A stretch of 64,000 nucleotides of DNA from an uncultured Collinsella sp. (GCA_934643145.1 CAKUBM010000003.1:1-64000); one strand, 5' to 3'. Counted from the first letter of the stretch, positions 1 to 8,044 are shown. Notes: generated from the letters alone by a model not told the origin. Numbers and translations: made by a program.

Positions 1-200
1 TCGGGTGGCTGAGCCCGATGGAGTACCGCAGGAAGCTTGGATACGCCTAGGCGGTCCAGGAAATCGTCCGCACCCCCTTTTAACTGCTAGAAGGCCCATT
101 CAGTCCCTATTTCACCGCAACTTTTTTGGCTTCTCCGCCCTGCATGGAATTGATAGGCATCTTGGTGGTGCAAAGGGGTCAGGTTAGTTTGCACCAAAAC

Positions 201-248
201 AAGGAGTGTCCCAAACAGCCGGCAGAAAAGGAACGTCCCCAGGTGCCG
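201..248. repeat. direct repeat copy 1 flanking the AAA ATPase gene
   Basis: This begins AAGGAGTGTCCCAAAC and contains AAGGAACGTCCCC. It matches 1710-1757 in the same orientation with only a few differences, so the ATPase gene sits between two direct copies. Confidence 0.75.
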
Positions 249-258
249 ACCTAAACCC

Positions 259-348
259 ACACATTATTCGATGGAAAAACGTGGTTTTCTCCCACATTAT
301 TCGATGGAAAAACGTGGTTCACTCCCACATTTTTCGATGGAAAAACCA
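259..348. repeat. three tandem 33-bp palindromic repeats
   Basis: Units start near 260, 293 and 326 with an exact 33-bp period; the third is partial. Each core, running from CCACATTATTCGATGG to AAAAACGTGG, is an imperfect 26-bp palindrome with 10 of 13 positions paired. The array ends about 40 bp before the ATPase start codon, so it may be an operator array or a set of leader hairpins. Confidence 0.8.
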
Positions 349-386
349 AAACAGTCTTATACTAACCATGATCGTTAGGAGGCAGT

Positions 387-1688
387 ATGCAGCGACAGCT
401 AATGGACGAACTCATCGCTTGGAAATCTAGAGCAAACCGCAAGCCCCTCCTGCTTAAGGGGGCCCGCCAGACGGGAAAAACCTGGCTTCTCAACGAATTC
501 GCAGGCCAGCAGTATCAAAACGTCATCCGTTTTGACTTTATGCTCGAACCGGGCGCGCGTTCGCTGTTCGATGGAAACCTTGACCCCAAGCGCATCATCT
601 CCCAGATAGAGCTCCTGCGCGGCCAGACCATAACGCCGACAGACACACTCATCATCTTCGACGAAATCCAAGAGGCACCGCGTGGCATCACCTCGCTCAA
701 ATACTTCAACGAGCTGGCGCCGGAATACCATATTGTGGCAGCCGGCTCCTATATGGGACTCGCGCTCCGACGCGAAAACGAGTCGTTCCCCGTCGGCAAA
801 ATCGACCAGCTCACCATGCGCCCCATGGGGTTTGTCGAGTTCGTTCGTGCCGTCGATGGCGATCCGCTCGCAGATGCCATCCTTGCCGCAGACATGGACC
901 TGCTGGCAAACGTTTCCGAAAAGCTCGAGCGCTTGCTCAAGGAATACCTCGTTGTCGGTGGCATGCCAGAAGTTGTCTCCGCTTTCGCCGCCTCCCACGA
1001 TTTCATCGAGGCCCGCAGGCTTCAGCAGCAAATCATCGAAGCTTACGAATCCGATTTTGGCAAGCATGCGCCAGCCCGCATCGTCGAGCGCATGAGGCTG
1101 GTTTGGAAATCCCTTCCCGGCCAGCTCGCAAAGGAAAACAAGAAGTTCGTCTACGGCGCGCTTCGTCCCGGGGCGCGCGCACGCGATTTTGAGGAAAGCC
1201 TCCAGTGGCTCATGGACTATGGAATCGTTCATAAGGTACCACGTGTTTCCGCCCTAAGAGCACCGCTCACAAGCTACGAGGATCTCTCGGGCTTCAAGCT
1301 GTTCTGCATCGACACCGGCATCCTCGGAGCACTCTCCGGTCTCTCGCCGGCCATTGTTCTGAACGGGCCCGCTGTTTTTACGGAGTTCAAAGGCTCGCTG
1401 ACCGAGCAATACGTCGCACAGGAGCTTTTGCTCCAAGGCAAAACTCCCGCGTATTGGTCATCTTCCTCCGGCAATGCAGAGACTGACTTTGCCATCGACT
1501 ATGCGGGGACCGTGCTTCCGCTCGAGGTCAAGGCGGCAGAGAATCTCAAAGCAAAGAGTCTGAGGATTGCCTGCGAGAAGTTCAAGCTCGAGCGCTGCGT
1601 GAGAACATCGTTAGCGGCATATAGAGACGAGGGCACGCTCGTCAACATTCCGCTCTGGGAGATTGGGCAAATCGACAAGCTGGCATAG
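387..1688 (+). CDS. AAA+ ATP-binding protein with DUF4143 domain
   Basis: This 433-residue protein belongs to the AAA_14/DUF4143 family of stand-alone ATPases whose cellular role is unknown. The Walker A motif GARQTGKT is at residues 25-32 and a Walker B segment (TLIIFDEIQEA) lies near 86-98. The C-terminal third resembles DUF4143, with a restriction-nuclease-like stretch ETDFAIDYAG followed by LEVKA. The start has a good ribosome binding site (TTAGGAGGCAGT). It is a single-gene unit flanked by direct repeats, which hints at acquisition as a small cassette. No partner toxin or antitoxin gene is visible. Confidence 0.85.
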   Translation: MQRQLMDELIAWKSRANRKPLLLKGARQTGKTWLLNEFAGQQYQNVIRFDFMLEPGARSLFDGNLDPKRIISQIELLRGQTITPTDTLIIFDEIQEAPRGITSLKYFNELAPEYHIVAAGSYMGLALRRENESFPVGKIDQLTMRPMGFVEFVRAVDGDPLADAILAADMDLLANVSEKLERLLKEYLVVGGMPEVVSAFAASHDFIEARRLQQQIIEAYESDFGKHAPARIVERMRLVWKSLPGQLAKENKKFVYGALRPGARARDFEESLQWLMDYGIVHKVPRVSALRAPLTSYEDLSGFKLFCIDTGILGALSGLSPAIVLNGPAVFTEFKGSLTEQYVAQELLLQGKTPAYWSSSSGNAETDFAIDYAGTVLPLEVKAAENLKAKSLRIACEKFKLERCVRTSLAAYRDEGTLVNIPLWEIGQIDKLA

Positions 1689-1709
1689 GCGCTGTGGGGG
1701 GTGCCCCGC

Positions 1710-1780
1710 AAGGAGTGTCCCAAACTGCCGGCAGAAAAGGAACGTCCCCATCTGCCGCAAAGGAACGTCCCCAAGTGCCG
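1710..1780. repeat. direct repeat copy 2 plus a partial third copy
   Basis: Positions 1710-1757 repeat the 201-248 element, and 1758-1780 repeats its second half (AAAGGAACGTCCCCAAGTGC). It lies just after the ATPase stop codon. Confidence 0.75.
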
Positions 1781-1845
1781 GAAACGCCGATGTTTTGGCA
1801 ATGCCAGCGAGCGGGTCGCATTTGAGACAAGGTGACGTGAAACGA

Positions 1846-1874
1846 AAGGGCGCAGACCTTCTGGTCGCGCCCTT
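1846..1874 (-). terminator. intrinsic terminator after lacC
   Basis: On the minus strand an AAGGGCGCGACC stem, AGAA loop and matching arm are followed by TTTCGTTTC. A second perfect 12-bp palindrome (1923-1950) lies directly beside the lacC stop codon. Confidence 0.7.
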
Positions 1875-1951
1875 GAAGTTGAACGTCAGATTGTCCAAAT
1901 GCGGCCCGCGCAGCGTCGAGCCGTTACGCGGTTTGGTAAAACCGCGTAACC

Positions 1952-2887
1952 CTACAGCTCCGTAACTTCCACGCTGTTGTAGACCTCGTCCCAGCGGTCC
2001 ATGACCAGGTGGCCGGTCTTGGGATCCATGGCGTTGAGCTTGCCGCAGGTATTGGCAGTCTTAAGCACTGTGACATCATCGGCACCGGCAGCAATAGCAT
2101 GCGCAAAGCCGGCGATCGTCGAGTCGCCGGAACCCGTCGCGTTGACAGCGGCAATCGCGGGCGTCTTGGCGCGGAACGCACGGCCCTCATGGAAGCCCAC
2201 CGAGCCGGCAGCGCCCATCGAGACGACAACCCAGGGGATACCGGCAAAGCGGCCGTCGGCGGCAAGTGCCTCGCGCAGCGCGTCGACGTCGTCGGTGGTA
2301 AAGGACGTGCCCAGCAGGCCGTTAATCTCGGTCAGGTTGGGCTTTACGAGCTCAGGCTTAGCGTCGGACTCCAGCGCGGCCTCCAGCGAAGCGCCCGAGG
2401 TGTCGAGCAGCACCTTGGCGCCCGCCTCCTCGGCAATCTTGACGAGCTCGGCATAGTAGCCGGCATCGACGCCACGCGGCAGCGAGCCCGAAAGCGTCAC
2501 AACGTCCGCCTTCGCTGCAAGCTCGGCGAACTTAGCCGTAAAGGCCTCGAGCTCGGACGGGGCGATCTGCGGGCCGCTCTCCAGCAGCTCGGTCTGATTA
2601 CCCTCGTGCAGAATATTCAGGCAAATGCGCGTCTCGCCGGCGATGGGCACAAAGTCATTCTTGACGCCGTCGGCATCCATAAGCTCGGCCATATAGGCGC
2701 CCATGTGGCCGCCGAGCAGACCGGTCGCGAGTACGTCATCGCCCAGCTGCAGCAGCACACGGCTCACGTTGAGGCCCTTGCCGCCAGCGGTCTTTTCGGG
2801 CGTTACGCGATTCACGTCGTCGATAATCAGCTTATCGAGCTGATAACGCGTATCAACCGACGGGTTCATGGTAACGGTCAGAATCAT
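1952..2887 (-). CDS. lacC: PfkB-family tagatose-6-phosphate kinase / 1-phosphofructokinase
   Basis: This is a PfkB/ribokinase-family sugar-phosphate kinase of 311 residues. The first signature GGKGLN is at residues 35-40, and the C-terminal signature NATGSGDSTIAGF contains the catalytic aspartate. FruK and LacC are close relatives. The neighbouring lacA, lacB and mutarotase genes favour LacC, which phosphorylates tagatose-6-phosphate to the 1,6-bisphosphate. The start at 2887 (MILTVTMN) is chosen because AGGAG precedes it and family members begin there; the frame is open 25 codons further upstream. It is last in the minus-strand lacA-lacB-lacX-lacC order. No lacD aldolase follows. Confidence 0.85.
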   Translation of the reverse strand: MILTVTMNPSVDTRYQLDKLIIDDVNRVTPEKTAGGKGLNVSRVLLQLGDDVLATGLLGGHMGAYMAELMDADGVKNDFVPIAGETRICLNILHEGNQTELLESGPQIAPSELEAFTAKFAELAAKADVVTLSGSLPRGVDAGYYAELVKIAEEAGAKVLLDTSGASLEAALESDAKPELVKPNLTEINGLLGTSFTTDDVDALREALAADGRFAGIPWVVVSMGAAGSVGFHEGRAFRAKTPAIAAVNATGSGDSTIAGFAHAIAAGADDVTVLKTANTCGKLNAMDPKTGHLVMDRWDEVYNSVEVTEL

Positions 2888-2942
2888 CTTGAACTCCTGT
2901 TTCCGGGGAACGACGTGTGCGACCCCAACATACGATAGCTCT

Positions 2943-3824
2943 TTAAAGGATCTCGATCTCAAAACCGCGGACGACGGTCTCCCCCGGCTTGGCCACTAGG
3001 CAGCCACGCTTGTGCTCCAGGACATCGTCCTCATCGGAGCAGGTGGACAGACCACCCCACGGCTCAACCGCGACAAAGTCGCCCTCGGGCTTGCTCCATA
3101 CAATCAGGTACGGCATACCGGGGAATGTCAGGCGCACGCCCTTGTCCTCGGTCTTCTTGGTCAGCGTGACCACGCGGCTCTCGAGCACATCAAAGATGGT
3201 CTCGGCAAAGTCGAAGAGCTCATGGGTGAGCGGCAGGTCGTGGCCAACCATCGGGTTCTTACTGCGATGCTCGACATCGATCAGGCCCGTCGAGGGAACG
3301 GCGGTGCAGAGCTCTGCCGCCTCACGCTGCTCAAATCGAAGCTCGTAATCGTCGTAGGACTCACCCTCGTCGAGCGGGCACTTAAAGCCGGGATGGCCGC
3401 CCACAAAGAACGGCATGTCCTCGGTTCCCTCGTTGGTCACCTCGTACGACACGACCACCTTTGCCGCATCGATCGTGTAGCGTGCAACGATCTTAAACGG
3501 ATACGGATACTGCTCGAGCAGCTCGGCGTGGTCGGCAGAGCTCAGGCTCAGCGCAACCATGCTGTCGCCCTGCTCCTCGAGCTTCCACTCCTGCTTGCGG
3601 GCGAAACCATGACGCGCGAGGTTGATCTCGTGGCCGGCGCGCGTCATAGCGCGGCCATCGCGCAGACCGCCGCAGATGGGAAAGCAGATCGGGGCCTGAC
3701 CCGACCACACCGCCGGGTCGCCCTGCCACAAATACTCACGACCGTTAGCCTCAATAGAGGTAAACGATCCGCCAGCCGTGCTCAGTGTCACGCGAACAGA
3801 ACCGTTATCAAGAACAAACTCCAT
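2943..3824 (-). CDS. lacX: aldose 1-epimerase family protein, LacX-like
   Basis: This 293-residue protein resembles the galactose-mutarotase superfamily branch that includes Lactococcus LacX. Visible features are the N-terminal beta-sheet start (FVLDNGSVRVTLSTAGG), the RHGFAR segment near residue 70 and the VGGHPGF segment with its histidine in mid-protein. It probably interconverts anomers of a hexose or hexose phosphate entering the tagatose pathway. It sits between lacB and lacC with short gaps and has AAGG five bases before the ATG. The symbol is by analogy with lactococcal lac operons; the substrate is not proven. A second, larger mutarotase is at 18349-19401. Confidence 0.75.
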   Translation of the reverse strand: MEFVLDNGSVRVTLSTAGGSFTSIEANGREYLWQGDPAVWSGQAPICFPICGGLRDGRAMTRAGHEINLARHGFARKQEWKLEEQGDSMVALSLSSADHAELLEQYPYPFKIVARYTIDAAKVVVSYEVTNEGTEDMPFFVGGHPGFKCPLDEGESYDDYELRFEQREAAELCTAVPSTGLIDVEHRSKNPMVGHDLPLTHELFDFAETIFDVLESRVVTLTKKTEDKGVRLTFPGMPYLIVWSKPEGDFVAVEPWGGLSTCSDEDDVLEHKRGCLVAKPGETVVRGFEIEIL

Positions 3825-3943
3825 AGGAGCCTTCCCTTTCTTACGCCAGCCCGTCGAGTCAATTGGGCTGATAGAAAACCGGCCCGCGCCCCCTCACAGA
3901 AACGCGAGCCGTCAACGGACTAGTTAATTACGCCGGATCCCCG

Positions 3944-4468
3944 CTAATCGTGATACTCGCCGCGGTCCCACTTCTCGAGGAACTCGTCAAAGAAGTGCGG
4001 GTCGGCCTGGGCCTCGGCGTCGGCCTTGTTGCAGGCATCGATCTTGGCGATCAGGGCGTCGTGCTCGGGAGTCTGCTCGTAGGGCTCCTCCAGGAAGGCG
4101 AGCATGATGTCGGCCATCAGGAACTCGCCGGTGATCTTGCCGCCAAAGCCTACGATGTTAGCGTTGAGCTCGCGACGGGCATAGAGGGCAGAGGTCATGT
4201 CGCGGACCAGGGCGCAGCGGGCGCCGGGGACCTTGTTGACGGCGTTGGTGATGCCGATGCCGGTGCCGCACAGGGCCACGCCAAAGTCGGCTTTGCCGCT
4301 GGCAACGGCCTCGCCCACGGCCTTGCCGTAGATGGGATAGTGCGTGCGGCTGTGGCTGTAGGTGCCGCAGTCGAGCACCTGGTAGCCGGCCTGCTCAAGA
4401 CGGTCGGCCAGATAGATCTTCTCGTCCGTAACGATATGGTCGCAACCGATTGCGATGGTCTTCTTCAT
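3944..4468 (-). CDS. lacB: galactose-6-phosphate isomerase subunit LacB
   Basis: This is an RpiB/LacAB-family protein of 174 residues, matching the usual LacB length of about 171. It carries GCDH near the N-terminus, [18 protein letters not shown] with the catalytic cysteine, and the family-typical [13 protein letters not shown] segment. With LacA it forms the heteromeric isomerase converting galactose-6-phosphate to tagatose-6-phosphate in the cytoplasm. It is 63 bp downstream of lacA. The related enzyme RpiB is the main alternative, but the paired LacA gene argues for LacB. Confidence 0.9.
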   Translation of the reverse strand: MKKTIAIGCDHIVTDEKIYLADRLEQAGYQVLDCGTYSHSRTHYPIYGKAVGEAVASGKADFGVALCGTGIGITNAVNKVPGARCALVRDMTSALYARRELNANIVGFGGKITGEFLMADIMLAFLEEPYEQTPEHDALIAKIDACNKADAEAQADPHFFDEFLEKWDRGEYHD

Positions 4469-4531
4469 CAGAACGTCCTTTCGTCTGAATTCACAAGTTG
4501 AGGTAGAAGTTCGAGTTCTCGGTGGCTCTCG

Positions 4532-4960
4532 TTAGGCCATCTTGTTGAGCATGTCGACACGAATCTGGTGACGACCGCCGGCGTACTGGGCGCGCAGGAA
4601 CTCGCGGGCGATCTTGTTGGCGACCTCGGTGCCAACGACGCCCGGTCCCATGGTGACCATGCGCGAACCGTTGTGCTCGCGGGTCATGTAGGCAGAGCGC
4701 TCGTCGGAAATGTTGGCAACGACCATGCCCTTCATCTTGACGGCGGCCATATAGGAACCGACGCCGTACTTATCGAATGCGAAGCCCTGGGAATCCTTGT
4801 GCTCCAGCAGGTCCTTGGCAACGGCGGTCGCAGAGTCGACAAAGTCCGCGGCAGGGGTCTCGGAATAGTCGACGACCTCGTGACCGTCGGCGATGAGCAT
4901 CTCCTTGATGGACTCCTTCATCGACATGCCGTCGGCATCGGAAGCGATTACAACCCTCAT
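4532..4960 (-). CDS. lacA: galactose-6-phosphate isomerase subunit LacA
   Basis: This is the shorter RpiB/LacAB-family subunit (142 residues; LacA is usually 141-142). It begins MRVVIASDADG and lacks the catalytic cysteine motif present in LacB, having FDKYGVGSYMAAVKMKG instead. It is the partner of LacB in galactose-6-phosphate isomerase. It is the first gene of the minus-strand lacABXC group and has a strong ribosome binding site (AAGGAGG, five bases before ATG). Its upstream region is rich in GTTC/GAAC palindromes and contains CCGTTCACGG, so this is probably a regulated promoter. Confidence 0.9.
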   Translation of the reverse strand: MRVVIASDADGMSMKESIKEMLIADGHEVVDYSETPAADFVDSATAVAKDLLEHKDSQGFAFDKYGVGSYMAAVKMKGMVVANISDERSAYMTREHNGSRMVTMGPGVVGTEVANKIAREFLRAQYAGGRHQIRVDMLNKMA

Positions 4961-5054
4961 GACATCCTCCTTGAGAGATACGCAGGTGCGTAGTTTCTGT
5001 TTGGAAGTGTTGAATCGCGTTCAGGTCCGGGCATCTGAATGTGCGGTTCTTCAC

Positions 5055-5074
5055 TGTTCATGTTTATTTGAACA
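5055..5074. promoter_or_regulatory. candidate DeoR/LacR-type operator
   Basis: TGTTCA and TGAACA form perfect arms around an 8-bp AT-rich spacer about 95 bp upstream of lacA. Such GTTC/GAAC arms resemble DeoR-family sites, and a DeoR regulator is encoded at 17378-18142. The link is inference. Confidence 0.5.
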
Positions 5075-5111
5075 CATTCGAACAGCAACTGCAACAACTA
5101 TTTGTTTATCT

Positions 5112-5129
5112 TTGTTCTTTTTTGAACAA
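5112..5129. promoter_or_regulatory. second candidate DeoR/LacR-type operator
   Basis: TTGTTC, six T bases, then GAACAA form a perfect 6-6-6 palindrome. A similar GTTCTTTTTTG string occurs, reversed, upstream of lacF near 6910-6930. Confidence 0.5.
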
Positions 5130-5132
5130 TTA

Positions 5133-5142
5133 CCGTTCACGG
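5133..5142. promoter_or_regulatory. CCGTTCACGG palindromic site upstream of lacA
   Basis: This 10-bp perfect palindrome (CCGT-TC-ACGG) has relatives at 6969-6978, 8157-8166, 13308-13318 and 25142-25151. All lie upstream of sugar PTS or lac genes. Confidence 0.5.
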
Positions 5143-5194
5143 GTGTTTGCCGACCGTTTGGGCCTGACAGAGGCATGGACGGTCACGCGCTCAA

Positions 5195-5230
5195 CAAAAA
5201 GGGCGACCGAGAACGCATCTCGGTCGCCCT
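5195..5230 (-). terminator. intrinsic terminator after the membrane protein gene
   Basis: GGGCGACCGAGA pairs perfectly with TCTCGGTCGCCC; on the minus strand the stem is followed by TTTTTG. Confidence 0.8.
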
Positions 5231-5265
5231 TTCGGAGATATGGATCCGCAAAACGATCCTTTTAG

Positions 5266-6267
5266 CTACTCAGTCTGCCCGCCCTTCTTGGCGTGCTTGG
5301 AGGGGGCACTCAGAAAACGAGCCGTCAGATAGTTCGTGGGACCGGAGATATCGATCCCCAGCAGTACGTGCCCAAGCCACAAGAATGCAGCAAGAACCAG
5401 CAGCGGAATCACGCACGAAGTCACAATCATCACGATGACACCTTCGATTAGATCAGTCACCTGCTGGACAACTTCGTCGGTCATCGACTTGGCGCTATCG
5501 GTCACCGAAGTCAGCAGACTCGAGGCGCCTTCGGTCAGTTGCTCGAGCACATTCTTGTCTGTCTTTGCTTCAGATTTCTTTTTGCTCTTTGACGAACTTG
5601 CCTCAGCCGCGCCTGTCGCCTTTTGCTCGGCCTGCTCGATACTCACCTGGTACGTCTCGTCGACCTTTTGCGATACCCACACGCTCGCGGGCACCAACGC
5701 CATGCCGATCATGGCAACCACCAGTACGCGCGTTGCCACACGGCGCAGGACAGCGCTGGTGCTCCAGCGTCCGTGAATGCCAAGCGACACCGCAAAGAGT
5801 ACGAGCGAGAATGGGATTAGGATGCCCAAGCCCACCGACCATAAGATAGTGAGCAAATATTTCTCGAGGTAGAGCACGGCGAGCACAATGCCCAGGTTTC
5901 CCGAAAGCTGTGCGAGCTGCTCAGCCACCGGCGTTCCCGTGTCGCCCGGCAGCGCGGTGATGCCCGCAGACAGCGCCACGCACGAGGTCGTGAGCGCCAA
6001 CACGTTGCCCTTCTTTTGGTCGATGACCTCGATAGTGGAGTCCCAGGTCTTGGTGTCGGCATAATGCGGGCGAGCGACAAAGCCCGACAGAAGCGCCAGT
6101 ACCACGAGCGCAACGATAAACCCGATCTGCAACTTTTTGTTTGCGCACACGACATCGGACAGGCTGGGCTGCAGCTCCGTCACCGTCGTATGCTCGGTTA
6201 TTTGGACGGGGCGCCCGTGAGCCATCTCGCCCGCATCTCTCTTTTGAATCGATCCGTTGTCCGGCAT
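5266..6267 (-). CDS. multi-spanning membrane protein of unknown function
   Basis: I do not recognise this 333-residue protein. After a hydrophilic N-terminus (about 45 residues) come a hydrophobic segment (GFIVALVVLALLSGFVA), a weak one, a long pair (LGIVLAVLYLEKYLL and GILIPFSLVLFAVSLGI), another near 175-195 and a last one (VIVMIVTSCVIPLLVLAAF) near 275. Between the last two lies a lysine- and serine-rich soluble stretch (SSSKSKKKSEAK). It starts behind GGAGG and has its own terminator. Its position between lacF and lacA does not show a role in sugar uptake. Confidence 0.75.
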   Translation of the reverse strand: MPDNGSIQKRDAGEMAHGRPVQITEHTTVTELQPSLSDVVCANKKLQIGFIVALVVLALLSGFVARPHYADTKTWDSTIEVIDQKKGNVLALTTSCVALSAGITALPGDTGTPVAEQLAQLSGNLGIVLAVLYLEKYLLTILWSVGLGILIPFSLVLFAVSLGIHGRWSTSAVLRRVATRVLVVAMIGMALVPASVWVSQKVDETYQVSIEQAEQKATGAAEASSSKSKKKSEAKTDKNVLEQLTEGASSLLTSVTDSAKSMTDEVVQQVTDLIEGVIVMIVTSCVIPLLVLAAFLWLGHVLLGIDISGPTNYLTARFLSAPSKHAKKGGQTE

Positions 6268-6345
6268 TTGGATACCTCCTCAGTCCGGCCTGTATTGCGG
6301 ATGGAAGTATACCCACGAAGCAAAATATCCAACAGCGCCGAATAA

Positions 6346-6410
6346 GTTGCGGTGAAATAGGGACTGTTTTTGCTGTTAGAAGGCCCATTCAGTCCCTATT
6401 TCACCGCAAC
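6346..6410. repeat. 65-bp palindromic repeat, full copy 1
   Basis: GTTGCGGTGAAATAGG begins a 21-bp arm that is perfectly complementary to the arm at 6390-6410. Full copies of the same 65-bp length are at 39419-39483 and 40557-40621, and a right half is at 101-121. Confidence 0.85.
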
Positions 6411-6426
6411 TTAGGCTGGGGGACAG

Positions 6427-6459
6427 AAAAGCCCTGCCGCGGGTTGCGACAGGGCTTTT
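6427..6459 (-). terminator. intrinsic terminator after lacF
   Basis: AAAAGCCCTG and CAGGGCTTTT form the stem; both strands end in U-rich runs. Confidence 0.75.
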
Positions 6460-6486
6460 GGAAGGGGACTTGGTTGTGGGGGCTCG

Positions 6487-6825
6487 TTAGGCGAGCTTGG
6501 CCTCGAGATCGGCGATGCGCTTGTAGGCATCGATGGTAAAGCGTGTCTGCTTCTCCAGGATCATGGTGGTCATAAGGGTGTCCTGAGCGTGAGCCATGAT
6601 GAAGGTCATCTCCATCTCGCCGCCGCCGGCCTCCTGCGAAAGCAGCTTGGTCTGCGTGTCGTGAGCACCGATGAGCGCATCGCTGGCATCCTTGTGCAGC
6701 TGCTCGGCCTTCTCAAAGTCACCCTCACGGGCAGCATCGAGTGCAGCGAGCAGGTCGGTCTGGGCGTCACCCGCGTATGCGACGATCTCGAATCCAACCA
6801 TCGAGATTTCTTCTTTGGTTGCCAT
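6487..6825 (-). CDS. lacF: PTS lactose/cellobiose-type EIIA component
   Basis: This 112-residue protein is a full-length PTS lactose-family EIIA. The phosphorylated histidine lies in MAHAQDTLM at residue 79, matching the position known for LacF proteins, with the metal-binding aspartate three residues later. It passes phosphate from HPr to EIIB. It is the only EIIA of this family in the window, so it presumably serves both EIICB proteins (8401-10173 and 13509-15287). It has its own ribosome binding site, terminator and upstream operator-like palindromes, so it appears monocistronic. Confidence 0.92.
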   Translation of the reverse strand: MATKEEISMVGFEIVAYAGDAQTDLLAALDAAREGDFEKAEQLHKDASDALIGAHDTQTKLLSQEAGGGEMEMTFIMAHAQDTLMTTMILEKQTRFTIDAYKRIADLEAKLA

Positions 6826-6950
6826 ATTGCGTTCCTTTCACATATGAACCAATGGAGAGCATCGCGTCCGGGCATACGCGCTGCGTTGTGTATGATTGAA
6901 ACAATAACATTCAAACAAAAAAGAACAATGCAAAACGTATTTCGGTGGTG

Positions 6951-6978
6951 TGAACGGTAGATTATCGCCCGTGAACGG
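6951..6978. promoter_or_regulatory. CCGTGAACGG palindrome and half site upstream of lacF
   Basis: The palindrome CCGTGAACGG is at 6969-6978, with a TGAACGGT half site at 6951-6958. The stretch lies between lacF and the first lacI gene and may serve lacF. Confidence 0.5.
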
Positions 6979-7039
6979 TTTTTAAACCATTTCGAACATT
7001 ATCAAACATAACTAACAGCAGCTCAAACAGACTCGCGCC

Positions 7040-8044
7040 CTAGCGCAGATCGCGTACCGTATCGCCCTCAACGAGCACGCCGGGGATCAGCCTGTGCTCC
7101 ACGCCGGGCACTACGCCCTCGGCACCGGCGATCTTATCGACCGCCCACATACCAACGCGTTTGTTATCAAAGCGCACCGTGGTCAGGCGGCGATCGGGCA
7201 CGATATCTCCCAGGCTGTCGTCAACACCCACCACGCTCACATCCTGGGGCACGCGACGCCCACGCGACTCCAACCCGCGAATGCAGCCATATGCCATGGC
7301 GTCATTCGAAGCATAGATAGCCGTGCACGTCGGGTCGTCCGCCAGCGCCTGGCCGGCAGCGTATCCACTCTGCGCCGTCCAGTCACCACGGACGAGCTGC
7401 GGCGGCTCAATCCCATGGGTGCGCAACGTCTCGCGCCAGCCTTCCTCACGTTGCATACCCGAAAGCGAGCGCTCGGGGCACGAGATAAAGTGCACCGTCT
7501 TGTGCCCTTGCTCCAACAGGTACTCGACCACCTGGCGCGAGCAATCGAACTGGTCATTATCGACCGTCGAGCACAGCGGATGCTCCAGCATGGTAACGAG
7601 CACCGTCTGCATGCCGGGCAGCGGCTCAAAGGTGCCAAAGTCTGCCGGCATACGGTTCATGATCACAACCATGCCGTCCACCGGCAGCGCACTCATGCGC
7701 GACGACGCGCTCTCGAGGGTATAGGGATGCCCATCCACTTTAGTAAGGGTGATGGCATAGCCGTGTTTGTCGGCCGCAGCGGCAAAGCCCTCCATGCGGT
7801 CGAGGTTTCCGGTACCGGTGATGTTGAACATGGCGACGCCGACGGTCTTGAACTTGCCGCGGCGCAGCGACCGGCCGGCAAAATTGGGTCGATACCCGAG
7901 CTCGCGCATGGCGGCACGCACGCGCTCCTTGGTCTCGGGGCGCACGCTGGGTGAATCGTGCACGGTGCGCGAGACCGTCTGCTCCGAGACGCCCGCAAGA
8001 CGCGCCACGTCCTTAACGGATACCGATTTTTTAACAGCGGCCAT
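7040..8044 (-). CDS. LacI-family transcriptional regulator 1
   Basis: This 334-residue protein has an N-terminal LacI helix-turn-helix and hinge (VKDVARLAGVSEQTVSRTVH, residues about 10-29) and a periplasmic-binding-like ligand domain ending near GVDDSLGDIVPDRRLTTV. It is divergent from EIICB 1 (8401), with 356 bp between them containing two TGNNAACGTYNNCA sites. It is therefore the likely local regulator of the lacE1-lacG1 unit; the ligand is probably a sugar phosphate or galactoside. It is a paralogue of the regulator at 12223-13233. Confidence 0.9.
   Translation of the reverse strand: MAAVKKSVSVKDVARLAGVSEQTVSRTVHDSPSVRPETKERVRAAMRELGYRPNFAGRSLRRGKFKTVGVAMFNITGTGNLDRMEGFAAAADKHGYAITLTKVDGHPYTLESASSRMSALPVDGMVVIMNRMPADFGTFEPLPGMQTVLVTMLEHPLCSTVDNDQFDCSRQVVEYLLEQGHKTVHFISCPERSLSGMQREEGWRETLRTHGIEPPQLVRGDWTAQSGYAAGQALADDPTCTAIYASNDAMAYGCIRGLESRGRRVPQDVSVVGVDDSLGDIVPDRRLTTVRFDNKRVGMWAVDKIAGAEGVVPGVEHRLIPGVLVEGDTVRDLR

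Larger units (their letters stand above)
1..386. other. intergenic region upstream of the AAA ATPase
   Basis: No convincing gene is seen. It holds the right half of a 65-bp palindromic repeat (101-121), a GGTGCAAA-type repeat (about 165-197), one copy of a roughly 48-bp direct repeat (201-248) and three tandem 33-bp palindromic units (259-348). A short reading frame over the tandem units exists only because 33 is a multiple of three. Confidence 0.6.
4961..5265. other. lacA promoter region and preceding terminator
   Basis: This gene-free stretch holds two GTTC/GAAC palindromes (5055-5074 and 5112-5129), a CCGTTCACGG palindrome (5133-5142) and the terminator of the next gene (5195-5230). No extra coding sequence is seen. 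Confidence 0.7.

Noticed and set aside
259..348. CRISPR array
   Set aside because: Units of 33 bp are contiguous with no spacers, only three copies exist, and no cas genes are present.
206..430. 74-codon frame whose protein contains the 11-residue repeat HIIRWKNVV
   Set aside because: The peptide repeat follows from the 33-bp DNA repeat being a multiple of three; there is no ribosome binding site and it overlaps the real ATPase start.
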